48,310 nt of DNA from Planctomycetaceae bacterium (GCA_005778405.1 SXOA01000169.1:1-48310), one strand, 5' to 3'; positions 9,267 through 17,936 are shown, counted from the first letter of the stretch. Numbers and translations: made by a program. Notes: generated from the letters alone by a model not told the origin.

Positions 9267-10172
9267 ATGGCACGAATGGACCAATTATGCCGGGTCCGAA
9301 TCTACGGGGTGGCGGTATTGTTTGCCTTGGTGGGCTCATTTGCAGCAAAATGTTGGGCAGAAGAATCTGCCAGCAAGGTTACCTGGCTGACCTGTTATCG
9401 CGAAGCACTTGCCAAGGCCAAGGCGGACAGGTCGTTGGCGCTGATCTGGTTTTGCGATCCGAAGGATCAAGAGGAGAACCAGAAATTCGCGGCAGCCGTG
9501 CTGGATGATCCCCAGGTGCAAAAAGGGTTGGCTGGATGCGCGCTGGTCAAGTTGCCACTGGATGCAAGTGTCGCGAGCAGTGATGAGAAAGAGCCGCCCA
9601 TTGTGCTCCTCAATCACGGGGCGTTTGCCGAGATGCTCCATAAGCCGGGGCTGGCCATGATTGACATGCGGGACGAAGCCAGCCCGCACTTCCACCACGT
9701 GGTTTCCGTTTACCCTTTCGTTCAAAAGCCGATCTCGCGCGATGGCCTGGCCGCGATGCTCGACTTGCCGAGCGGTTCGCTGACGCAGCGAACGCTCATC
9801 TGGGCGGTCCGCACGCATCCCGAGCAGCCGCAAAGCGCGGCGTCGGAATACAGTTCGCTCCTGGCATCCCAGGCGGAAAGTCATTCCCAGCATCAGGCAA
9901 GTATGAACCTGCAGGGGCATCACAACTGGGACCAGAGGTTCCAGGACATCAATGCCAAACTCGGGAATGGCCTGATCTCCAACGAGGTCTGCGCCGAAAG
10001 CTGGCCTGGACAGCGCCTGGTCGAGTCGGCGGAGGAATGTGTCCATTCCTGGCGGCAATCGAGCGGGCACTGGGAAGCGGTCAGCGGAAAGCACGCCTGC
10101 TTCGGTTACGACATGAAGCTCGGCAGCGGGGGGATCTGGTACGCTACGGGCATTTTTGGCGACCGTCGGTAG
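9267..10172 (+). CDS. Exported thioredoxin-like/CAP-domain fusion
   Basis: 301 residues. The start at ATG 9267 is chosen because GGAAGG lies five bases upstream and a signal peptide follows (IYGVAVLFALVGSFAAKCWA). Residues about 35-175 resemble a thioredoxin fold (YREALAKAKADRSLALIWFCDPKDQ, VLDDPQVQKGL), but the CxxC pair is absent. The C-terminal 110 residues look like a CAP/SCP domain: HHNWDQRF, NEVCAESW, ESAEECVHSWRQSSGHW and a final WYATGIFG supply the His/Glu/Glu/His set of that superfamily. Bacterial CAP proteins act outside the cytoplasm, but their activity is mostly undefined. The combination of the two folds is unusual. Both domain calls are by motif only. Confidence 0.8.
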   Translation: MARMDQLCRVRIYGVAVLFALVGSFAAKCWAEESASKVTWLTCYREALAKAKADRSLALIWFCDPKDQEENQKFAAAVLDDPQVQKGLAGCALVKLPLDASVASSDEKEPPIVLLNHGAFAEMLHKPGLAMIDMRDEASPHFHHVVSVYPFVQKPISRDGLAAMLDLPSGSLTQRTLIWAVRTHPEQPQSAASEYSSLLASQAESHSQHQASMNLQGHHNWDQRFQDINAKLGNGLISNEVCAESWPGQRLVESAEECVHSWRQSSGHWEAVSGKHACFGYDMKLGSGGIWYATGIFGDRR

Positions 10173-10255
10173 TGTCTTGCACCGAACATGCGGCAGGCAT
10201 AACCTGAAGGGAGACGGAGCGGACTTTCAACCTTTTGCCCAATGCTGACAGGACT

Positions 10256-10825
10256 ATGAACGCTAACAATCCCCTCGACGATCGCCGGCTGGCCCTGGAG
10301 GCCTATTTTGACCAGAAGGATCGAGAGCTTATCGAAAAGATGCGGCAAAAACTGGTCGCTCAAGAACGGGAAGTGGAACTCGCCGCGGCCACTGGAATCA
10401 CCGACCGGATGATTCTCGCCGATCTCGGCAAAGCCGACGCTGACATCGGCGCGATTGCCGCGCTGGGGCTAATTCCTCTCGTGGAGGTTGCCTGGGCCGA
10501 CGGCCGCATCTCCCCCGGCGAATCCACGGCGGCCCTCAAGGCGGCTGCCAGCATGGGTGTGCCGGAAGGGAGCCACGCGTATGCCTTGTTGGAAAAGTGG
10601 CTGGTCGCCAAGCCATCCGTGGGAATTGTCGCTGCCTGGAAGGAATATGTTAAAGCGCTCGCCAAGGCCTGGGGCCGGGAGCAGACGGGCCATATCCGCA
10701 AGGCCATCATCGGCCGAGCCACCAGCGTCGCGCAGGCTGCGGGAGGATTGCTCGGGCTGGGAAACAAGATTTCCATCAAGGAACAAGCGGTCCTGGATGA
10801 GCTTGATAGCGCGTTTGGCGTTTAG
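10256..10825 (+). CDS. TerB-like alpha-helical protein
   Basis: 189 residues. I prefer ATG 10256 to the TTG at 10235. The middle (LIPLVEVAWADGRISPGESTAALKAAASMGV) matches the helix-acidic-loop pattern of TerB-type tellurite-resistance domains, which often bind metal. The N-terminal third is a charged helix (EAYFDQKDRELIEKMRQKLVA), probably a coiled coil. The C-terminus contains a glycine-rich segment (AAGGLLGLGNKIS). No ter operon is nearby, so a role in tellurite resistance should not be assumed. The stop codon lies within the first base pairs of a 126-bp repeat element. Confidence 0.75.
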   Translation: MNANNPLDDRRLALEAYFDQKDRELIEKMRQKLVAQEREVELAAATGITDRMILADLGKADADIGAIAALGLIPLVEVAWADGRISPGESTAALKAAASMGVPEGSHAYALLEKWLVAKPSVGIVAAWKEYVKALAKAWGREQTGHIRKAIIGRATSVAQAAGGLLGLGNKISIKEQAVLDELDSAFGV

Positions 10826-10949
10826 GATTTGGCCCAAGTCAACTTTCCGGCTAACCGAAGAATTCTGAACAGAAGGAAACAAAGGAAACAGAGTCAGGAA
10901 GATTCACTTTCATCTCCCTTCGTTATCTCCGTTTCCTTCTGTTCGATTC
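10824..10949 (+). repeat. 126-bp dispersed repeat, copy A
   Basis: It starts AGGATTTGG at the TerB-like stop and ends CTGTTCGATTC. The inner arms GAACAGAAGGAAAC and GTTTCCTTCTGTTC (10867-10880 and 10931-10944) are inverted repeats that could form a long hairpin. A second copy in opposite orientation lies at 25824-25949, matching over its whole length at about 80 per cent by eye. No coding capacity. It behaves like a REP/MITE-like element or a processed stem-loop. Confidence 0.8.
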
Positions 10950-11055
10950 CGGACCTTTATCGCGATGAAATCAAGAAGTAATTGAGGACCATATCCTTAT
11001 GACCGTGCTGAGATTGCCGAATGTTTTGACCTCCCTGACAGATTGAGAACTACCC

Positions 11056-11715
11056 ATGCCCAAAACACCTCGACTCATTTCTCTCGCAATGCTTCTCGCC
11101 TGCGGCTTCGCGCTCATCGTCCATGCGGACGATGCGAAAAAAGCGGAGGTCAAGAACGAGGAAGGCTACGTTTCCCTCTTCAACGGCAAGGATCTCTCCG
11201 GTTGGAAAGTGATGGGGAAGGAAGCGGGCTGGACCGTAAAGGACGGCGCCATCCATTCCGATGCGGGAAACGACGGAAAGTGGCTCCGAAGCGAGCAGGA
11301 ATTTGGCGATTACATCCTGAAGGTCGAGTGGAAGGTTTCCGAAGGAGGCAACAGTGGGGTCTTCATCCGCTGCAAAAGAGAGGAAAATCCCTGGGTCACC
11401 GGCTACGAAATTCAAATCAGCAATCCCAAGCAGGACGAATCCCACTGCACCGGTTCGCTCTATAGCTATGTACCGGTGAAAAACCGGCCCGATGAATCGG
11501 CGGGCAAATGGCACACCTTTGAAATCGAATGTCGCGGCTCCGTCATCACTGTCAAGAGCGACGACGTGGTCTGCATTGACAAGTTCGACCAGTCCAAAGA
11601 CGAGAAGACCAAGGACAAGCCTCTTCGAGCCTTCATCGGCCTGCAAGACGCCCACGCGGCCGCGGGGAACACGATTGAGTACCGGAACATACGGATCAAA
11701 GAGCTGAAGAAATGA
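11056..11715 (+). CDS. DUF1080 (3-keto-disaccharide hydrolase-like) exported protein
   Basis: 219 residues with a signal peptide (PRLISLAMLLACGFALIVHA). The DUF1080 signature is clear: VSLFNGKDLSGWK near residue 39, GNSGVFIRC near 96, the GYEIQI block and GLQDAHAAAGNTIEYRNIRIKEL at the end. The domain is a concanavalin-like beta sandwich. Some members hydrolyse 3-keto-glycosides and others are only assumed to bind sugars. It acts outside the cytoplasm. The stop codon TGA falls inside a short repeat (ATGACGAAATTCGAATGACG). The gene is probably monocistronic. Confidence 0.9.
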   Translation: MPKTPRLISLAMLLACGFALIVHADDAKKAEVKNEEGYVSLFNGKDLSGWKVMGKEAGWTVKDGAIHSDAGNDGKWLRSEQEFGDYILKVEWKVSEGGNSGVFIRCKREENPWVTGYEIQISNPKQDESHCTGSLYSYVPVKNRPDESAGKWHTFEIECRGSVITVKSDDVVCIDKFDQSKDEKTKDKPLRAFIGLQDAHAAAGNTIEYRNIRIKELKK

Positions 11716-11800
11716 CGAAATTCGAATGACGAATGGCGAATGAGAAGTGGGTCGCCATTCTCTGTTTTCATTCGTCATTTGGAATTCGGATTTCGAATTT
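11712..11800. repeat. Inverted repeat of ATTCGTCATTCGAATT-type units after the DUF1080 gene
   Basis: Units of ATGACGAAATTCGAATGACG at 11712 and TTCATTCGTCATTTGGAATTCG at 11767 face each other, giving a hairpin of about 25 bases per arm. A single half-unit (CGCATTCGTCATTCGAATTTCG) follows yggS at 15148-15180. This dispersed intergenic unit is common in planctomycetes. Confidence 0.65.
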
Positions 11801-12155
11801 GCCGCACCAGGGTTCTTGTCGGGAGTGGGGTCTGTCTGCTATAGAAGTTTGTCCTTTGGCGCGGCTTCTCGCAGGACGCTCTTGGTGCGAAACGATTTCC
11901 AGCCGCGAAGCATAGTGCATGCCCAAGTTCTGGGCAGAACAGCCCAAGTTACTGGCATTTTTCATCGCAGTTTCGACTTCAGACAACTCTGCAGGATTGT
12001 CGCTAAGTCGTTTCGGTAAAGTAGTTTATGTTCGGAACCGAGCCGCCAGCAAAGCCCTTGCGCTAGCGGCACACAAGCTGCATTCGCGTCGTGGATTACG
12101 CGCGAGGGTGCGCCGGTCGTTTTTCATTTTCACTAGGGCGAGGAGTGGTAGAACT
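11801..12155 (+). promoter_or_regulatory. glnN leader with direct repeat GCCCAAGTT(A)CTGG
   Basis: The stretch between the DUF1080 repeat and glnN (about 355 bases) has no convincing gene. It holds two near-identical 13-14-base units, GCCCAAGTTCTGG at 11921-11933 and GCCCAAGTTACTGG at 11942-11955, spaced 21 bases, about two helical turns. This arrangement suits a dimeric regulator of glnN, which is usually nitrogen-controlled. The exact promoter is not clear. A long in-frame extension of glnN upstream is possible but unlikely. Confidence 0.45.
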
Positions 12156-14336
12156 GTGAGTGGTAGCTCAGCACGTCAGCAGGCCATCGCGGCCGTCACG
12201 AATTACAAGCCCGAGAACCCGCCGGTTAACTTCCGGGATCTCTCTTCGAAGGATGTCTTCGGGGCCAACGTCTTCTCCCTATCGGAGATGCAATCGCGGC
12301 TCCCCAAGCCGATTTTCCGGTCGCTGAAGAAAACGATCGAGACCGGGGCCAAGCTCGATCACACTTCGGCCGACGTCGTCGCCGCCGCCATGCGAGATTG
12401 GGCGATCGAAAAGGGGGCCACGCATTACGCCCACGTCTTCTATCCGCTCACCGGGCTGACCGCCGAAAAGCACGACAGCTTTCTGGCTCCGGATGGCAAG
12501 GGTGGAGCCGTCGCCGAGTTCACCGGTGCACAGCTCATTCAGGGCGAGCCGGACGCTTCGAGCTTTCCGTCTGGCGGCATTCGGGCCACGTTCGAAGCCC
12601 GCGGTTACACCGCATGGGACGTAACCAGCCCGGCCTACATTCTGGAAAACCCGAATGGCACCACGCTGTGCATTCCGACGGCGTTCGTGAGTTGGACCGG
12701 TGAGGCCCTCGATAAAAAGACCCCGCTGCTCCGGAGCATGATGGCCCTGAACACCCAGGCCCAGCGGATTCTCAAGATTTTCGGCCACAAAGATGTCGGC
12801 ATGGTTTCCTCGACAGCCGGTGCCGAGCAGGAGTACTTCCTGATCGACCGCAATTTCTTCTTCGCCCGCCCCGATCTGCTTAACGCCGGCCGTTCGCTGT
12901 TTGGTGCCAAGCCCCCCAAGGGGCAGGAGTTTGAAGACCAGTATTTCGGCGTCATCCCTGACCGCGTTCTGGCTTGCATGTTGGAGACCGAGCGCGAGCT
13001 GTTCAAGCTCGGCATTCCGGTCAAGACGCGGCACAACGAGGTCGCGCCGTCGCAGTATGAGATCGCGCCGGTTTACGAGAACGCCAACGTCGCCACCGAC
13101 CACCAGCAGCTCGTGATGCTGACGATGAAGAAAGTGGCTCAGAAGTACGGCATGGAATGCCTGCTGCACGAGAAGCCGTTCGCCGGCGTGAACGGTTCGG
13201 GCAAGCACCTCAACTGGTCGCTGGGGAACAGCACGCAGGGGAACCTGCTGGAACCGGGGCCCGCCCCCCACACCAACATTCAGTTCCTGGTGTTCTGCGC
13301 TGCTGTCATCCGGGCGGTCCACAAGCACGCGCCTCTGCTCCGGGCGGTTGTGGCCACTGCTAATAACGACCATCGCCTGGGGGCGAACGAAGCCCCGCCG
13401 GCGATCATCTCGATCTTCCTCGGCGATCAGCTCACCGGCCTGTTCGAGCAGCTCAGGAAGGGGGAGGAACTGAGCAGCAAGCAAGCCCGCACGCTGAATG
13501 TGAGCGTCGACACGATGCCGGCGCTTCCCATGGACGCGGGGGACCGCAACCGCACCAGCCCGTTCGCCTTTACCGGCAACAAGTTCGAGTTCCGGGCCGT
13601 CGGCAGCAGTCAGTCGATTGGCGGCCCGCTGGTCGCGCTCAACACCATGATGGCGGAGTCGCTGGACTACATTGCCGGGGAGATCGAAAAGGCGACCGGT
13701 GGCGATGAAAAGAAGCTCGCCACGGCAGTGCCGAAGATTCTGCAGGATGTCATCACCAAGCATGGCGCGATCGTTTTCAACGGCGACAACTACACGCAGG
13801 CCTGGCACGAAGAGGCCGAGAAGCGCGGCCTGCCGAACTTCAAAACCTGCGTGGATGCGCTGCCGCAATTGACCAGCCCCGACGTGGTGGCCATGTTCAA
13901 GAACTATGGCGTCCTCACGCCGCGGGAAACTCAAAGCCGCCAGGACATCTACGTCGAGCAGTACGTGAAGACCGTGCTGACCGAGGCGAAGCTTACCGTG
14001 GAGATTGCCCGCACATCCATCTTCCCGGCAGCGGTTCGCTACCAGAGCCAACTGGCCACCACCTGCACGAACCTCAAGGTGCTGGGCTATTCGTTCGACA
14101 CGGACACTTTGGATGAAGTCACCAAGCTCGTGAAGGCCCTGCAGGACGGAGCCACCGCCCTGGAGAAGACCCTGGCCCATCACAGCAACGGCTTGCTGGA
14201 CGAAGCCAGGCATTGCTGCCACGGCGTGTTGCCAGCCATGCTCAAGGTCCGAGATGCCGCCGACAAGCTCGAAGGACTCGTCGCCGACGACCTCTGGCCG
14301 CTGCCGACGTACCAGGAAATGCTGTTTATCAAGTAA
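12156..14336 (+). CDS. glnN: Type III glutamine synthetase
   Basis: 726 residues. It condenses glutamate and ammonia to glutamine using ATP. GS III identity is clear from length, [40 protein letters not shown] and [16 protein letters not shown], and from the C-terminal extension absent from GS I. I chose GTG 12156 ([19 protein letters not shown]) since it matches the usual length and has AGGAG about ten bases upstream; the frame stays open to 11919. Its product is cytoplasmic, and GS III forms double-ring dodecamers. Downstream is a perfect intrinsic terminator before yggS, so it is a single transcription unit. Confidence 0.97.
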   Translation: MSGSSARQQAIAAVTNYKPENPPVNFRDLSSKDVFGANVFSLSEMQSRLPKPIFRSLKKTIETGAKLDHTSADVVAAAMRDWAIEKGATHYAHVFYPLTGLTAEKHDSFLAPDGKGGAVAEFTGAQLIQGEPDASSFPSGGIRATFEARGYTAWDVTSPAYILENPNGTTLCIPTAFVSWTGEALDKKTPLLRSMMALNTQAQRILKIFGHKDVGMVSSTAGAEQEYFLIDRNFFFARPDLLNAGRSLFGAKPPKGQEFEDQYFGVIPDRVLACMLETERELFKLGIPVKTRHNEVAPSQYEIAPVYENANVATDHQQLVMLTMKKVAQKYGMECLLHEKPFAGVNGSGKHLNWSLGNSTQGNLLEPGPAPHTNIQFLVFCAAVIRAVHKHAPLLRAVVATANNDHRLGANEAPPAIISIFLGDQLTGLFEQLRKGEELSSKQARTLNVSVDTMPALPMDAGDRNRTSPFAFTGNKFEFRAVGSSQSIGGPLVALNTMMAESLDYIAGEIEKATGGDEKKLATAVPKILQDVITKHGAIVFNGDNYTQAWHEEAEKRGLPNFKTCVDALPQLTSPDVVAMFKNYGVLTPRETQSRQDIYVEQYVKTVLTEAKLTVEIARTSIFPAAVRYQSQLATTCTNLKVLGYSFDTDTLDEVTKLVKALQDGATALEKTLAHHSNGLLDEARHCCHGVLPAMLKVRDAADKLEGLVADDLWPLPTYQEMLFIK

Positions 14337-14347
14337 ACACTGTGGAG

Positions 14348-14365
14348 TAGGCTTCCAGCCTGCCC
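14348..14365. repeat. AGGCT-TCC-AGCCT unit, second copy
   Basis: TAGGCTTCCAGCCTGCCC follows the glnN stop by 11 bases and matches the unit at 2478-2495 in 16 of 18 positions or better. It sits just upstream of the intrinsic terminator. Confidence 0.6.
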
Positions 14366-14383
14366 ATCCTCAGTAACACTTCA

Positions 14384-14417
14384 CGGGCGGAAGGATCAAT
14401 TCCTTCCGCCCGTTTTT
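14384..14417 (+). terminator. Intrinsic terminator of glnN
   Basis: Perfect 12-bp stem CGGGCGGAAGGA / TCCTTCCGCCCG around a TCAAT loop, followed by TTTTT. It is oriented for glnN and ends about 16 bases before the yggS start, so yggS needs its own promoter or readthrough. Confidence 0.9.
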
Positions 14418-14433
14418 CGTGTAGTGTGATGGG

Positions 14434-15135
14434 ATGGACCTCGTCGCTCGTCTCGCCGCCAACCTCGCCCGCGTTCGTCAGCAGATTTCGGAAGCGTCCC
14501 TCCGCGCCGGTCGCCGGCCCGAAGACATTCGGCTGGTGGGGGTGACCAAGTATGTGGATGTCCAGGCGGCGAGGGCGCTGTTCGAGGCGGGCCTTCACGA
14601 CCTCGCCGAAAGCCGGCCGCAAGAGTTGTGGCGGAAAGCGGATGCATTGAAGGAACTTCCCAGCCGTTGGCACTTCATCGGCCACTTGCAGAGGAACAAA
14701 GTCGAGCGGACGCTGCCGCTGATTTCGCTGCTTCAAAGCGGTGACAGCCTGCAACTCCTCGAAGCGGTCAGCACGGCGGCGGTGAAGCAAGGGCGAATCG
14801 TCGATACACTTCTGGAGGTGAACATCAGTGGGGACGGGGCGAAGCATGGGTTTGCGCCCGACTTTTTACGCTCCGCACTTTCGACTATTGGGACGCTCCC
14901 CGCGATTAGAATTCGCGGCCTGATGGGGATGGCGGCTTTGGAAGGAGGCAGCGAGCGTGCCCGGCGGGACTTTGCAGCGCTGCGAGAGTTGCGGGAAACA
15001 CTGAAGCTTGAGTGTCCGCCGGAGATTGATCTCACCGAATTGTCGATGGGGATGAGCGGCGACTTCATCGAGGCCATTGAAGCAGGTGCCACCATCGTCC
15101 GCGTCGGCTCGGCGCTCTTCGAGGGACTGGAATGA
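14434..15135 (+). CDS. YggS/PROSC family pyridoxal-phosphate homeostasis protein
   Basis: 233 residues. It binds PLP and helps control free vitamin B6 and amino-acid pools; it has no established catalytic activity. The PLP lysine lies in LVGVTKYVDV (about residue 38). The family blocks WHFIGHLQRNKV, LEVNISGD, GLMGMA, LSMGMSGDFIEAIEAGATIVRVGSALFEG are all present, so the fold-III barrel looks complete. ATG 14434 is the family start. No strong ribosome-binding site is visible. In other genomes it lies with proC or the division genes, but neither is seen here. Confidence 0.95.
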   Translation: MDLVARLAANLARVRQQISEASLRAGRRPEDIRLVGVTKYVDVQAARALFEAGLHDLAESRPQELWRKADALKELPSRWHFIGHLQRNKVERTLPLISLLQSGDSLQLLEAVSTAAVKQGRIVDTLLEVNISGDGAKHGFAPDFLRSALSTIGTLPAIRIRGLMGMAALEGGSERARRDFAALRELRETLKLECPPEIDLTELSMGMSGDFIEAIEAGATIVRVGSALFEGLE

Positions 15136-15147
15136 CACCGCCCCTTC

Positions 15148-15180
15148 GCATTCGTCATTCGAATTTCGTCATTCGGATTT
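15148..15180. repeat. ATTCGTCATTCGAATTTCG-type unit after yggS
   Basis: Same dispersed unit as at 11712-11800, present as CGCATTCGTCATTCGAATTT followed by CGTCATTCGGATTT. It separates the convergent yggS and OmpA-like genes and may help terminate both. Confidence 0.55.
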
Positions 15181-15186
15181 CCCCCC

Positions 15187-16053
15187 TTACCCCTCAATCG
15201 TATCCGGATAAATCACCACTTCGACCCGCCGGTTCTTGGCCCGGCCTTCGGGGGACGTGACGGCGGCGAGCGGATGGTTGTCACCTAGGGCCAGCATCGA
15301 AAGCTGCCGGGCGGGGACTCGGCCGCGGGTGACGAGTTGCTGGAAGACCGATTGGACCTGCGAGGCGGTCAGGGAATGGGACGTGATGGCGTTGGCTCCG
15401 CCCGTGCCATCGCCGTGGGCTTCCAGGACGATGCGCTGCCGCGGATAGTTGCGAGCGATGGCGTTGGCGATCTCGTCCAGGATCATCGAGCTGGTTCCCG
15501 TCGGCTGGGCGGTGCCGGGGACAAACAGCCGGTCGCTGGGAATCTCAATGCGAATCACTTCGCCGTCCTGCCGCACGTCGAGCCCCGGTAGGCTGATCAT
15601 CGAGAGGGACTGCCGCGCGGAACTGTTGGCCGTGATGGCGGCTCCCCCCTTGAACTGCGTGGAGGCTTGCTGGGCTTTCAATTTCTGCTCGGCATCTTTC
15701 CTGGCGGTGAGGGCCTCTTGCCATTTCGCCCCCGCCTCCCCCAGTTGCTTCTGCAGAATGGTCACTTGCTCCTGCGAGGCATTCAGTTGCCGGTCGCGAT
15801 CCGCAATCTGCTTGTGCAAATCGGCGTTGTTCCCGTCCATCTGCCCCAGCCGGCGATTGAGATCCGCCATCTGCGCCGTCAACTTCTGCTGATCGGACTG
15901 CAAAGCCGCAGACTGCCCCGGCGAAAGCGCGCCGGCAGTTCCCGCCGGCTGTTGGAACGGATTGTTTTGGCAACCCGCGGCCAGCAGCACCGCCGCCAGC
16001 GCGCACGACCACGCCAGGATGGTCCTGCGGCGGCGATGCAAAGCAAAGTTCAT
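15187..16053 (-). CDS. OmpA-like peptidoglycan-binding lipoprotein with coiled coil
   Basis: 288 residues. ATG 16053 is chosen because the lipoprotein signal follows directly (LAWSCALAAVLLAAGC/QNN, lipobox LAAGC). Residues about 50-140 form a heptad-rich coiled coil (QSDQQKLTAQMADLNRRLGQ). The C-terminal 120 residues are an OmpA-type domain ending in GRAKNRRVEVVIYP; IVLEAHGDGTG and NHPLAAVTSPEGRAKNRRVEV fit the peptidoglycan-binding site. The protein should anchor an outer structure to the cell wall through the lipid on one side and peptidoglycan on the other. The longer upstream frame has no support. It converges on yggS. Confidence 0.92.
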   Translation of the reverse strand: MNFALHRRRRTILAWSCALAAVLLAAGCQNNPFQQPAGTAGALSPGQSAALQSDQQKLTAQMADLNRRLGQMDGNNADLHKQIADRDRQLNASQEQVTILQKQLGEAGAKWQEALTARKDAEQKLKAQQASTQFKGGAAITANSSARQSLSMISLPGLDVRQDGEVIRIEIPSDRLFVPGTAQPTGTSSMILDEIANAIARNYPRQRIVLEAHGDGTGGANAITSHSLTASQVQSVFQQLVTRGRVPARQLSMLALGDNHPLAAVTSPEGRAKNRRVEVVIYPDTIEG

Positions 16054-16191
16054 GGGACCAGGTACGCAGTCGTGAAAGCGCGAGGTGTTCCGGGAAATCG
16101 GGGCGGATAGTAGCAATCCCCCTCGCCCCTCGCAAGGCGAAAAATCGCCCGACTTGCCCAATTTATGGAGCCGAGACATTACGGGAATCTC

Positions 16192-17214
16192 TTATCCCGC
16201 CGCTTGGGGCACCAAAAACTCGCGGCGGCGCTCCTGGGGAGAGGGGGGCTGAATCTTGGGGCTTGGCATTCGCTGTCGTTTGCGGCTCTTTCCTGGCAAG
16301 AGACTTGCAAACGGAGTCGCACCCGCGAGCCGCAGGCCGCGTCCTGCCCCCTTTCCCTTTGGGAGAGGGCCGGGGTGAGGGTCTGCGGGGTCGCTGGCGG
16401 ATGCGGCACTTTCTTTGGCACCGTCGTCCCAGACAAACTGAGCGTATTCCTGGAACTGCTTCTCCGACCAGTCCGCGTACTGGGGATTCTCGCGGAGGTG
16501 GTTTATAAGCTGTTTCATCGCTCTGTTTTTGACGAATACTTCCCGCTCATCACGCAGCGTATCCTCTGGCTCCATCTGCACTTGCGGCTGGACCTGCAGC
16601 GGCTGAGCGGCGTGTTTTTCGCCTTTCTTTATAAGCAGTTTTTCGGCCTTCACCTCCTCGTCCCCTCTGCCCTCAGACTCCTGACCCCTGGCGATCGCCT
16701 CTCGTCGCTCCCGTTCCTCGGCGATTGCCAGCTCCCGCTGCGTCCGACCGCTGATATCCACGCCGGCCAGTTTGGCCTTGGCCTGGGCCAGGCGGAGGGC
16801 CACGTTGAGCAGGCCGACCGGGATGACTGGTCCTTTCACCGTCTTGATTTCGGTCCACTGAACATCGCCCCGTCTCCCCGATTTCTCGGTTACTTTGTCC
16901 TTCTTGCTCTCTCGCATTTCGTGCATCGTCTGCTCCATCAGAGAATCGATCTGCGTCTCGGCGATGAACGTCCCCACCGCCGTTCCCCCGCTCCCTTTCG
17001 CGTACCGCCGCGTCCCCGGCAGCACCCTGTCCAGCCACTCCCCCACCTCCACCACGATCTGCGACACCCGCGGCTGGCTAATCCCATGCTCCGCCGCCAC
17101 GTCGCACTGCCCGCGGTTTTTGAGCGCCACAGCCTCAAAAATCAGCCGATCCCGCACCTGCGGCGGGTTCAGCTCGCGGAGCTCGGCATTCAGGTTTTGC
17201 AGATCAAGGGACAT
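16192..17214 (-). CDS. HTH-domain protein, terminase-small-subunit-like N-terminus, repeat-derived tail
   Basis: 340 residues. The N-terminal 70 residues look like a helix-turn-helix (LKNRGQCDVAAEHGISQPRVSQIVVEVGEWLD), similar to those of phage terminase small subunits or transposase-like regulators. Residues 100-260 are charged helices rich in Lys and Glu. The last 70 residues are Pro/Gly/Arg-rich and include DPHPGPLPKGKGAGRG, which comes from a dispersed DNA repeat read in frame (16345-16383). The true end of the ancestral protein may thus be earlier. No phage genes surround it. Function unknown; DNA binding is inferred from the HTH alone. Confidence 0.75.
   Translation of the reverse strand: MSLDLQNLNAELRELNPPQVRDRLIFEAVALKNRGQCDVAAEHGISQPRVSQIVVEVGEWLDRVLPGTRRYAKGSGGTAVGTFIAETQIDSLMEQTMHEMRESKKDKVTEKSGRRGDVQWTEIKTVKGPVIPVGLLNVALRLAQAKAKLAGVDISGRTQRELAIAEERERREAIARGQESEGRGDEEVKAEKLLIKKGEKHAAQPLQVQPQVQMEPEDTLRDEREVFVKNRAMKQLINHLRENPQYADWSEKQFQEYAQFVWDDGAKESAASASDPADPHPGPLPKGKGAGRGLRLAGATPFASLLPGKSRKRQRMPSPKIQPPSPQERRREFLVPQAAG
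16345..16383 (-). repeat. CCCTCACCCCGGCCCTCTCCC-type repeat inside the HTH gene
   Basis: On the minus strand CAGACCCTCACCCCGGCCCT then CTCCCAAAGGGAAAGGG. The same family occurs in the DUF1549 gene at 21662-21702. It encodes HPGPLPKGKG. Such units are known in many bacteria as palindromic elements that are often read as protein. Confidence 0.75.
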
Positions 17215-17456
17215 GGGAACCTCCGGGAAAACGTTGGGACCAACGGGGATGGAATAGACGCTTTTGTTCAGTATACACTAGTACCCATCGAAATCCAAGG
17301 GATTCCCAGAAGAGTTTTCAAGATTTTTTTGTAGGGCCGAATGGAAACACCAGAAGGCAACTGGTAGATTGACCTTCCTGATGGCTGGTCCGATAGGTGT
17401 CAATCAAGCGAGCAATTATCGTGCGAAAACTGCTTACCGCGGCGCTTCACCGCGCA

Positions 17457-17936
17457 ATGTCGAAACTTCAACGTCACCTGAATCTCGTCGGCGAGAACAA
17501 TGCCGATGAGGCAACCTTTCGCTCATTTCTTTTCGCCGAGATCATGCGATTGGCTCCCAAAACCAAGGGCCAAATTGAATGGGATCGCTATGATTTGCTC
17601 CTTCTTTGCGGGAAGGATAAAGCGCTGGTCGAGATCAAGTTCTACATGCCCGGCCGGAACATGGACGTTGATGGTTCACAGGGGAATTGGAAGGGCGGGG
17701 CAAGCCTGCAAAACGAACAGGAGTTTTGTGAATGCGTCAACAAATTGAGAAAGCCGCAGGACCACATCAGCCATAAGTTCCTGATACTTGTGTACGAGAC
17801 CAAATCGAAACGGGCTAGCAAACACTCGTTCTCAAAAAGCTACGACGATCTGACAAAGTTCGGCCTCTCAGATGTACAAACGATTGACCATAGCTTCACA
17901 TCAGGAGCTGTCTGCAAGCTCATCCGAATCTCATGA
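17457..17936 (+). CDS. PD-(D/E)XK nuclease-fold-like protein
   Basis: 159 residues from ATG 17457; GTG 17421 and GTG 17397 are in-frame alternatives and none has a good ribosome-binding site. The motifs fit the PD-(D/E)XK superfamily: Glu28 in FLFAEIMRLAP, Asp46 in WDRYDLLLLC, and the E-x-K pair Glu59/Lys61 in ALVEIKFY, with hydrophobic strands before each. Proteins like this include restriction-like and Cas4/RecB-type nucleases, and I cannot say which. No methylase or other restriction gene is adjacent. Downstream on the opposite strand lies a VapBC pair; the gene may be part of a small accessory island. Confidence 0.65.
   Translation: MSKLQRHLNLVGENNADEATFRSFLFAEIMRLAPKTKGQIEWDRYDLLLLCGKDKALVEIKFYMPGRNMDVDGSQGNWKGGASLQNEQEFCECVNKLRKPQDHISHKFLILVYETKSKRASKHSFSKSYDDLTKFGLSDVQTIDHSFTSGAVCKLIRIS

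Noticed and set aside
10940..10950. GTTCGATTCC as the T-arm of a tRNA
   Set aside because: It is the end of repeat copy A with no acceptor stem or anticodon arm around it.
11952..11970. Possible sigma-54 promoter before glnN (TGGCAT...CGC)
   Set aside because: The GG-to-GC spacing is off by one from the -24/-12 consensus and the second block is poor.
12279..14222. A 647-residue open frame on the minus strand opposite glnN
   Set aside because: It mirrors the glutamine synthetase codon pattern and has no recognisable domain. The plus-strand gene is certain.
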